The position numbers were made by a program, and so were the translations under genes. A stretch of DNA of 64,000 nt from Gonocerus acuteangulatus (lineage: Eukaryota > Arthropoda > Insecta > Hemiptera > Coreidae): the NCBI GenBank assembly GCA_946811695.1, contig OX328125.1, forward strand, positions 111,561,467-111,625,466, in the 5' to 3' direction. Under the pieces are notes generated by a model, which was given only the letters and a program-made list of their open reading frames with translations, had not been told where the DNA came from and ran no database searches. Shown one piece after another: positions 56,056 through 64,000 of this stretch (its first letter is position 1; each line of letters begins with the position of its first letter).

Positions 56056-57240
56056 GTAATTTTGTAGGTCTGGACGTAAATTTGGTGAAATGAATTTCGA
56101 AAGATTTGTAAGCAGCTGTTTATCTCCCATATATGTGGTAGTTCAGGATCCCCAGGGAATCTATCAAGATTGATTCCGCAAGGATACTGAATTTGTTAGG
56201 TTCCACGCCTAGTTCTTCTAGGAAGTCACAGGTTAATCTTTGCATCGTACCACTCGCTCCGAACCATAGGCCTTCAACGAGATATTCCCGTCTTCCGAAT
56301 GTGTCCTGAAATTTGTCTAGGTAGAATTCGATGGACTTGGAGTATATGGCCGTATTTTCTTTATTGACTTCTTCCGCCTGCAGGGGATCATTTGACTCAT
56401 ACCTTATCGTTGGGTCAATAATGTCAGTCTTCTTTGATTTTTCTTTAAATGCAATAATATCCGCAAATCTTGGGGAGCCGCCATCATCGACTTCTTCGAG
56501 ACACATAAACTGTTTTTCTTGGAGGAGAGATATTATTTTGTGCTTTACGTTATGATGTCGCCTGGTAACTAGGAGCATGTTATTTGGACACTTACCAAGC
56601 ACATGTGCTGGTGTTTCGGTCTCTCTACCGCATCGGCGACAGAGGGGTCCAATATTTAATGCTCCTGAAACACCAGGAACACCTCGTAATGCTCCTGAAA
56701 CACCAGGAACACCTCGTAATGCTCCTGAAACACCAGGAACACCTCGTAATGCTCCTGAAACACCAGGAACACCTCGTAATGCTCCTGAAACACCAGGAAC
56801 ACCTCGTAATGCTCCTGAAACACCAGGAACACCTCGTAATGCTCCTGAAACACCAGGAACACCTCGTAATGCTCCTGAAACACCAGGAACACCTCGTAAT
56901 GCTCCTGAAACACCAGGAACACCTCGTAATGCTCCTGAAACACCAGGAACACCTCGTAATGCTCCTGAAACACCAGGAACACCTCGTAATGCTCCTGAAA
57001 CACCAGGAACACCTCGTAATGCTCCTGAAACACCAGGAACACCTCGTAATGCTCCTGAAACACCAGGAACACCTCGTAATGCTCCTGAAACACCAGGAAC
57101 ACCTCGTAATCCTCCTGCCCACCAGGAACACCTCGTAATGCTGCTGAAACACCAGGAACACCTCGTAATGCCGCATAATTGGTATTCAACTTTAAAGCAT
57201 TTGTCCATTCGGAGCAGGACAAAATGACCAAAACTGGATG
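56026..57240 (-). pseudogene. R2-like LINE 3' end (restriction-like endonuclease) with 30-bp array
   Basis: The minus-strand frame, 57262 to the stop at 56120, holds a zinc knuckle CRRCGRETETPAHVLGKC (about 56650-56595), RRHHNVKHKI, and a PD-(D/E)xK-type segment (PRFADIIAF...TDIIDPTIRYE, about 56485-56410), as in LINEs with a restriction-like endonuclease (R2/R4/NeSL group). The first Pro-Asp of that motif is altered to FAD. Upstream of the knuckle the frame is a tandem array of RGVPGVSGAL. Before the array, in another frame, is EWTNALKLNTNYAALRG, the expected run-up to the knuckle; a 29-bp unit explains the shift. The 3'UTR ends in a poly(A) (T-run 56027-56055). The RT is missing. It is dead as it stands. 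Confidence 0.8.
56661..57169. repeat. 30-bp array inside LINE frame, 17 units
   Basis: GCTCCTGAAACACCAGGAAC plus ACCTCGTAAT repeats 15 times without any difference from 56661 to 57110, then a 29-bp variant (57111-57139) and a 30-bp variant (57140-57169). 30 is a multiple of three, so long frames stay open on both strands; only the minus-strand LINE frame is meaningful. Confidence 0.95.
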
Positions 57241-57950
57241 GTTTTAAAAACGGGATAGCCAAGGTGTTTCAGCAATAAATGAGTCCAGAACCGGTTTTAT
57301 TTTACAAATTGTTTCATTCGCCATTTGTTACTCTGCGCCTTCCGCTTTTTATTATTTTAATATTCTTCCAAGGCCTTCAGAGGGAAAATACATTTCTCTC
57401 TTTGTCGACAAAAAAACCTGTTCTGTATTTGTATGAGCGTCATTCCAAAACACGTTTTAATATGCCCGTAGAAACACAGATATTATTTTTTTTTTCATTT
57501 ATTACCTTGTATATTTTTTAACTATACGTATATATTTTTTGTGATTTATTTTATAGGAATTCCTGCGTCCTTATGCAATATATCTAATTCTCTTTGAACA
57601 AAAACTCCCCTCTCCCAAAAAAATCTAATTTTCTTTTTACAGCCTATTTGTAGAGAGAAGGTACACTTTATTGGTTGCTGGTAATCACCCCCTGTATCTT
57701 ACAAGGGGAGTATAAAGTGGTGAGGTCACCCATCTGGCCCATTTTTTTTCTGGTGATTCTGGAACGAAAAATAGTCCACACATGTCCGAGCGTTTCGTCC
57801 AATGCGCCCTAGGAGCTCAGAAATAAAATACATTTTTTTGAAAATTTATTGTGTAAAACTCGTTCAATCGTTTGATGGGGGAATACTACATACCAAGTTT
57901 CGCGGCGAAAAAACAAAAACTCTGTCCTGTATCGTGTTAACGGACACCTA
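57241..57950. other. no gene seen
   Basis: One plus-strand frame (57279-57521) with no recognisable domain. Confidence 0.35.
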
Positions 57951-57956
57951 TATAAC

Positions 57957-57957
<1 letters not shown>

Positions 57958-58010
<53 letters not shown>
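57958..58010. repeat. (TA)n microsatellite
   Basis: TA run with one TT interruption. Confidence 0.95.
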
Positions 58011-58013
<3 letters not shown>

Positions 58014-58790
58014 CTGGGGTCATTTTCGGTGTTTACAAGGTAGGATCGATAAAGATTCGAAGAAATGTTTCAAAAATTCCGTCATGAGTGCAACCTCAAT
58101 AGCTACTTTCCTTCGGAGGAAAGTGCTAAAAGGCTACAGCCTCCAAATCTTAACCAATTATAATGATTTTTTTATCATTATAATTAACAACAACAAACAA
58201 AAAATGTATTAATTAATTTTAAATTAATTTATTTAATTTTCAAATAAATTAGAATTATAAATGTTTTATAACTTGAAAACGTAAGCCTTACGGATTTTCT
58301 TATTTTTTTTACAAATTTAAAGAGAGGAATTAAAAACCTTTAGTCATAAACCAACAATAAGTACTTTTCTAATGTAATATTTCTGGTATTATTTCTGGCG
58401 ATTATTACAGCAGCAAGAATATCGGCCACGCCCCTTTCCCGCTAACAGCACCTCTATTGGAAGAGGGTCTAGTCTATCAGGCGATCACTAACCTAGTTTC
58501 CAATCAATTCAATGTGCATCCCTGATTTACTCGAACCGGCAATAAATCAGAGTGATAAGATAGATTGGTCCGAGTTAGAGAGTGATTGGAAATGCAATCT
58601 AGTTAGGTTCCAAGGTCTCCACAACTAAATCAGAATGGATTCTAAGGACGGCTCTAGAATTCAATATAATTTCCATTGGCTAATGGCTAGGAATTCTAGA
58701 ACTAGAAACTAATTTATCTAATTACTATTCTAGAAGTATCCAATTTATAATTTATTGTTATTCATTTATCTTGATAATGTCATGGAAGGG
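58011..58790. other. no gene seen
   Basis: AT-rich; phrases TTCCAATCAATTCAAT and GATTGGAAATGCAATCTAG near 58490 and 58590 hint at a decayed inverted repeat. Confidence 0.4.
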
Positions 58791-58792
58791 GA

Positions 58793-59131
58793 AAAAAAAA
58801 ATCAGTCCCGTAACAGGCCACGAGGACCCTGAGGGGCAGATACTGTAGAGGTATCTGATTCATGACCCACTAGGGAGATAGTATGGTCAGTACTATGCTC
58901 CGGCCGCCTGATTTTCCCCTATGTGCTTCGACTGTTAGAGTCATTAGCACAAAGGTACCCATTATTAAATTAATTAAAGGCTGGGTTGGCCTAGGGACGG
59001 TCAGGGAGGCCGAATTCAACCCTTGCGCGAAGACACTAGAAGAAAAAATCTTTAGTGCTTGCTCGGGATTTGAACTCAGGTCCTCCAGCATATGAGTCCA
59101 GTGCTCTACCGCTGAGCTAACCTCGCCCCCA
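58793..59131 (-). mobile_element. tRNA-derived SINE, family C
   Basis: The minus strand starts GGGGGCGAGGTTAGCTCAGC (A box) with a weaker B box (AGTTCAAATCCC), the linker and the same 3' body as 30213-30594, ending in an A-rich tail (T-run is on plus as A run at 58791-58801 because of the flank). ATGGAA may be the target duplication. Confidence 0.8.
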
Positions 59132-59401
59132 ATGGAATGGATAATTCAGTGATATAAACCTTCTCATTTCCAAGAATTTAGGGGGTTTGGTAAAGAACAA
59201 AAATCAGAGGTTTGTAAAATTCGATATTTAGATTTTTTCGGCATACATTTTCAGCTAAAAAACAACAAATATATTGTTGCCCATAAATATTTGTCCAAGG
59301 AAAAATTGTGAGTTGTAATTATTTAACACATTCTTACCTGTATAAGATCTTTACATCAAACCATATTAATTTATTCTTTATCATTTTTTACATTTTAAAT
59401 T
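59132..59401. other. no feature seen
   Basis: No supported feature. Confidence 0.35.
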
Positions 59402-59855
59402 TTTTAACGTTTCGGGTTTTAGGGCCAATTTTTAACGTTTTAGCCATAGGTCAATTTCTAACGTTCCGGCCTTAGGTCATATTCTAATGTTTCGGCCTAA
59501 GGGGCATTTTTTAACGTTTTAGCAATAGGTCATTTTCTAACGTTTCGGCCTTAGGGGCATTTTTTAACGTTTCGGCCTTAGGGCCATTTTTGAACGTTTC
59601 AGCCATAGATCATTTTCTAACGTTTCGGCCTTAGGGCCATTTTTGAACGTTTCGGCCTTAGGTCATATTCTAAAGTTTCAGCCTTAGGGGCATTTTTTAA
59701 CGTTTCAGCCATAGGTCATTTTCTAACGTTTCCGCCTTAGGGACATTATTTAACGTTTCGGCCTTCGAGGCATTTTTTAACTTTTCGCCTTAGGGGCATT
59801 TTTTAAAGATTCGGCCTTAAAGGCATTTTTTAACGTTTCGGCCTTAGGGCCATCC
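59402..59855. repeat. 25-28 bp tandem repeat, about 17 units
   Basis: TTTAACGTTTCGGCCTTAGG plus GGCATTT, with substitutions and small length changes; two unit types (CCTTAGGGGCATTTT and CCATAGGTCATTTTC) tend to alternate. Confidence 0.9.
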
Positions 59856-60221
59856 TAATAAAACTACAAAAAAAAAAACAATTCAATTATTATAAATTTC
59901 CAATAAAATATACCTTTTTCTTTAAAATTTCTATAATAACCCTCTAATTAATTTTCATAAGAATACCATTTAAAGCTAAAGTTTCTTTCAACGTAGCTGT
60001 CCCTTTTCATACACCCTGTTTGATTTCTCTGGAGATTTCGCTATATCAAAAAAAGTAATAAAATCTGGAATAAAAGATTTAATTTTTCTACATTTAAACC
60101 GGATGCGAGATAGGTATATAAAAATATATCTGACTATCACAAGACAAACCTACGTTGTTCCTCTTTGTTCGATAACGGTTATAGATAAGGAATTGAAAAT
60201 AATTGCATTAGATTCCCGCTT

Positions 60222-60222
<1 letters not shown>
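59856..60222. other. no gene seen
   Basis: No supported feature. Confidence 0.35.

Positions 60223-60297
<75 letters not shown>
60223..60297. repeat. (CA)n(TA)n compound microsatellite
   Basis: About 46 bp of CA followed by about 28 bp of TA. Confidence 0.97.
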
Positions 60298-60303
<6 letters not shown>

Positions 60304-60693
60304 TTTTATTATAAAAATGCGAAAAGTTGAGATACATAATAAAATTCGAATGATGCTAACATTAACAAAAGCTATTTTAGATATGAGCTGGAAGATTTAT
60401 TACGCTAATATTCCGGAGAGAGCTGTAGAGGAAATATGGGGGAGCTGGAAATTAGATTCGAAGGAAGGCAAAGACTATAACAATAAAAAGGATTTTACTG
60501 CTTTGCATACCACAGTTAATGGTTGCCTATGGGTGCTTATGCATGTCATAAACCAGCGATAAATAGCTATATCAAACAATTAATTAGTGTTTTCGTACTT
60601 AATGGAAAATTGAACAATTAACTCTGATAATTATGCAGGAAATAGAAATTAAAAACACTTGTTCATTTATCAGGTGGAAGGTGGAAAAAATAA

Positions 60694-60696
<3 letters not shown>
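60298..60696. other. unrecognised open frame, no gene call
   Basis: The 81-codon plus-strand frame 60317-60562 starts with ATG and has a mixed, charged composition, but no motif, paralogue in the window or splice context that I recognise. Confidence 0.25.

Positions 60697-60754
<58 letters not shown>
60697..60754. repeat. (TA)n microsatellite
   Basis: TA run that also forms the 5' flank of the next Helitron-like copy. Confidence 0.95.
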
Positions 60755-60757
<3 letters not shown>

Positions 60758-61279
60758 CTGTCTGGCTGTTTGGTCCTTATACAAATCCACTCCGCTTGAC
60801 CGATTTTGACCAAACTTGGCACACAGGTAGATCTTCATCCGGGGAGTGTCGTAGGCTAAGTCAAAAACGTCTACCACCTGTCTGTGAGTATGTGTGTTCC
60901 TTATACAAATCCAAAGCGTTTGACTGATTTTGATCAAACATGGCACACATGTGGATCTTGACACGGGGAGTGTCGTAGACTAGGTCAAAAACGTCTACCA
61001 GCTGTCTGTCTGTATGTTAGTTTCTTATACAAATCCACACCGTTATACCGTATTTGACCAAACTTGGTACTCATGTAGGTCTTGATCCTGGGAGTGTCAT
61101 AGACTAGGTTAAAATTGTCTAGGACTCACAGTTTGGAGGTCATAGGTTCGAAACTGTGAAGCCGAACAGTTACAGATTTGTCTTATTAGATTTTAATATT
61201 ACTTACTCGGTTTCTAATTTATTTGGGCTTTTCTAGATGCAGAAAGTAGGTGTAGCATGGCACGCCGGGTAACAGCTAG
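60755..61279 (+). mobile_element. Helitron-like H1
   Basis: Three family modules (TTATACAAATCCAC...GATTTTGA) and the end GGTGTAGCATGGCACGCC, GGGTAACAGCTAG followed by T; hairpin GGTGT/ACGCC present. Confidence 0.75.
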
Positions 61280-61324
61280 TTTATAACAAATAAACTATTT
61301 TAATAAATAATTATAATGTAACAA

Positions 61325-61476
61325 TTTTTTTTTATTTATTTCATTATAAGAGCTCCGCAACTATGGCTAAGAGCACTGATACAGATTATAAAATATATAC
61401 AATTTTTTTACACTTTGTTGACGTTGATACAATTTACATTTATACTTAAATAAGATATATGCATATATATACAAAC

Positions 61477-61522
<46 letters not shown>

Positions 61523-62815
61523 TACACAACATATAGCATATATACACATGCATGCATATACCACGAGATTCATATGAATAAAGATAATAAATACAAATAT
61601 AAACCACAATTCATTTGTAGTTACAATGAAAATATAATACACAAAATAACTAAAATAAGGTGCATTAGCTTAATTAGATCAGATCTATAGGTTATTAAAG
61701 TAAAGTATTAAAATCGAAAGCACAAGGAGAAGAAGGGAGATTGGCTAGATTTTTTTGTATAAATTATTGTTCTTTAAGTAATGTAATATAGTGTTGATGT
61801 GTGGGCTACCTTCTGCGAGTAATGTGTGTAAGTCGTGTGGCATGAGTAAATTTTCTAGTCTTCTGCAGTCTGTCAGTATGTGTTTTATCGTCAGGGGAAC
61901 ATTACACAGGAAGCACACGGGTCTGTCTTGTCTTCTGCAGTCTGTGAGTATGTGTTTTATCGTCAGGGGAACATTGCACAGTGAGCACACGGGTCTGTCT
62001 CGTCTTCTGCAGTCTGTGAGTATGTGTTTTATCGTCAGGGGAACATTACACAGGGAGCACACGGGTCTGTCTTGTCTTCTGCAGTCTGTGAGTATGTGTT
62101 TTATCGTCAGGGTAACATTACACAGGGAGCACACGGGTCTGTCTTGTCTTCTGCAGTCTGTGAGTATGTGTTTTATCGTCAGGGGAACATTGCACAGTGA
62201 GCACACGGGTCTGTCTCGTCTTCTGCAGTCTGTCAGTATGTGTTTTATCGTCAAGGCAACATTACACAGGGAGCACACGGGTCTGTCTTGTCTTCTGCAG
62301 TCTGTGAGTATGTGTTTTATCGTCAGGGGAACATTGCACAGTGAGCACACGGGTCTGTCTCGTCTTCTGCAGTCTGTCAGTATGTGTTTTATCGTCAGGG
62401 GAACATTACACAGGGAGCACACGGGTCTGTCTTGTCTTCTGCAGTCTGTGAGTATGTGTTTTATCGTCAGGGTAACATTACACAGGGAGCACACGGGTCT
62501 GTCTTGTCTTCTGCGGTCTGTGAGTATGTGTTTTATCGTCAGGGGAACATTACACAGTGAGCACACGGGTCTGTCTCGTCTTCTGCAGTCTGTCAGTATA
62601 TGTTTTATCGTCAGGGTAACATTACACAGGAAGCACACGGGTCTGTCTCGTCTTTCCATTAAGTATGAATGTGTTATAAGTGAGTGTCCAATTCTTAGCC
62701 TGGTCAGGACAACTTGGTCTCTTCTATTTAAAGACAAATCATTATCATGCCAGACTTTGATTGAGTTTTTAATTTCTCTTAATTTGTTGTCTGTCCGTAA
62801 CCAGTGATTTAGCCA
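61325..62815 (-). pseudogene. LINE ORF2 3' end with 11 tandem zinc knuckles
   Basis: The minus-strand frame from about 62815 reads RDWLNHWLR, KLREIKNSI, then RLRIGHSLITHSYLM and a CX2CX7HX4C knuckle that is repeated in frame as a 24-residue unit (RR-x-DRPVC-x-LC...HILTDC) 11 times, then the normal end (LLAEGSPHINTILHYLK) to the stop at 61745. Ten units keep all four zinc ligands; the second has its last Cys changed to Arg. Relatives in the window (22613-23850, 62816-63935) have one knuckle. The 3'UTR extends to 61325 and ends AAATAAATAAAAA. RT and most of RNase H are missing, so it is a truncated copy, but the frame through the array is fully open. Confidence 0.9.
61860..62651. repeat. 72-bp array, 11 units, coding for zinc knuckles
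   Basis: Units start CTTCTGCAG(C/G)TCTGT at 61860 and every 72 bp to 62580. Two main types alternate (ACATTGCACAGTGAGC...CTCGTC and ACATTACACAGGGAGC...TTGTC), suggesting amplification by pairs. Confidence 0.95.
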
Positions 62816-63666
62816 ATCTCGTTTACACAGCAGAACTACACGCAATCCTTTTAGCACTCAAAAACATTGAAGATACAGACACGAACGACATAACAATATG
62901 CACTGACTCATTAAGCTCCTTACACTCAATGACAAACATTTACAGCACACACCCTATGGTCATAGAGATTTTTACACAATTATTCCAACTACAAACAAAG
63001 AACAGACATATCACTATGTTTTGGTTACCTGGACATGAAGGGATTTCACAGAGCACTACAGTAGACTTACTAGCGAAAACTGCAACTCAAAGACCTACAC
63101 CTGACCTGAACAAAATGACAGCAACTGACCTATGCAAACTAGCTGAAAATAAGACAGTAAACGACTGGCAGACAGAATGGACTAACTCTCAAAGCAAACT
63201 ACGGGAAATAAAAAATACAATAATACCCTGGTCAAGAGAAAACCTAACAAGACGAGACCAAGTTATTATTACAAGACTTCGCTTAGGACACAGTTTACTA
63301 ACGCACTCCTATCTAATGGAACGACAAGACAGACCTGTATGCGCATGTTGTAACGAGACATTAACAGTTAAACACATACTTACTGACTGCAGATTACGAG
63401 ACTACCTAACAATTCCTCATGACTTACACGACTTACTTGCCGAAAATAGTCCACATATTAACACCATACTAACTCACTTAAAGACAATTAACCTATATTC
63501 AAAAATCTAGCCTTATCTCCAATTTACCTCCTAAAGTTAATTTAAAATAATGAACGAAATAGCCTTTATAAAATCATTTACATTTTTAAGAAATTAAGTT
63601 AATTAACCTACATTTAAATATAAAGCCCTATCTCCAATATAATCTTACCTCTTCTACCCTCCCCCC

Positions 63667-63700
<34 letters not shown>

Positions 63701-63935
63701 CCCCCTCTTCACACTCTATTTAATATCTATCATATTACCGTATTGTTATTGTGAAATATATTATATAAAACATGTTATTGTTATTATTAATTAGCTCACT
63801 AATGTATTAGCTATCCTCATAAAATGTACTGACTTGTTATATATACAATGTGCAAAAAGTATTTTGTAATATCTTGATGTATGTTAAAGAGCAAGTCGCC
63901 AAAAGTTGCGAAACTCTTAATAAATAAATATCAAA
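62816..63935 (+). pseudogene. LINE ORF2 3' end (RNase H and zinc knuckle)
   Basis: The plus-strand frame opens at about 62820 with YTAELHAILLAL (RNase H Glu), CTDSLSSLHSM (Asp), then FWLPGHEGISQSTTVDLLAK (final Asp region), NDWQTEW, LREIKNTII, RLRLGHSLLTHSYLM and a single CX2CX7HX4C knuckle, ending at 63510. The upstream sequence is replaced by the opposite-facing LINE fragment, so RT is missing. The 3'UTR (63511-63935) carries a T homopolymer at 63668-63700 and ends TTAATAAATAAATA. This I/R1/Jockey-type LINE is the likely parental type for the other fragments and possibly for SINE mobilisation. Confidence 0.9.
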
Positions 63936-64000
63936 TATCTTTAGCGTGGTTGTCCACGTCTGTGTTTAGGCCTATGTCTTTATGTTCCGGTATCCAAAGC

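Noticed and set aside
56577..57227. Plus-strand proline/threonine-rich repeat protein (and a Leu/His-rich frame)
   Set aside because: A 30-bp array keeps several frames open on both strands; only the minus-strand LINE frame continues into recognisable domains.
61791..62807. 338-codon plus-strand frame
   Set aside because: Shadow of the zinc-knuckle array on the opposite strand; no recognisable motif.

Overview
This is a repeat-saturated, AT-rich stretch of an animal nuclear genome assembly, with a 200-base N gap at 53197-53396. tRNA- and 5S-derived SINEs, Helitrons, mariner, piggyBac, Tigger-like and Harbinger-like remnants, several LINE types, Penelope-like elements and a Ty3/gypsy retrotransposon all sit side by side. 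That mixture, with (TA)n tracts every few kilobases, fits an invertebrate, most plausibly an arthropod. I cannot name a species. I see no bacterial or organellar features and no confirmed host protein-coding gene; the best host candidate is one possible terminal exon at 13294-13482.

Layout. 1-9 kb: SINEs, a Harbinger-like MITE, two fold-back units carrying hammerhead ribozymes inside (TA)n, Helitron-like pieces, a second hammerhead pair at 6.6-7.0 kb and a 519-bp inverted-repeat element with 13 TGACGTCA sites. 9-15 kb: LINE 3'UTR remnant, 172-bp and 111-bp tandem repeats, more Helitron-like copies. 15.0-22.1 kb: a 7.07-kb satellite of about 93 copies of a 76-bp unit with higher-order structure. 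22.1-23.9 kb: two head-to-head LINE fragments, one split by a Harbinger-like MITE. 24-41 kb: SINEs, Helitrons, an L2/CR1-like LINE end, a 45-bp array, Penelope-type hammerheads and a Penelope relic, and a Tigger-like element. 41.5-46.1 kb: an apparently young, complete LTR retrotransposon (identical 139-bp LTRs, 5-bp target duplication, one 1286-codon gag-pol frame) inserted in a 47-bp minisatellite. 46-53 kb: two copies of an 0.8-kb MITE, a mariner relic, a perfect 90-bp inverted repeat, a piggyBac-derived deletion product, and a Penelope-like element (RT plus GIY-YIG) bounded by 77-bp inverted repeats. 53-64 kb: the gap, two minisatellites, a 5S-derived SINE, an R2-like (restriction-like-endonuclease) LINE end with a 30-bp array in its reading frame, more SINE and Helitron copies, and two head-to-head LINE ends, one with its zinc knuckle amplified in frame to 11 tandem copies.

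Two themes stand out. First, about ten hammerhead-ribozyme-like motifs, mostly paired in inverted repeats next to (TA)n tracts, share a very short, self-complementary helix III; one more, degenerate, lies in the terminal repeat of the Penelope-like element, tying the group to that retroelement class. Second, tandem amplification has occurred inside or beside the C-terminal zinc knuckle of two unrelated LINEs while leaving reading frames open. All functional statements come from reading the sequence and knowledge of the families; nothing was searched or folded by computer.
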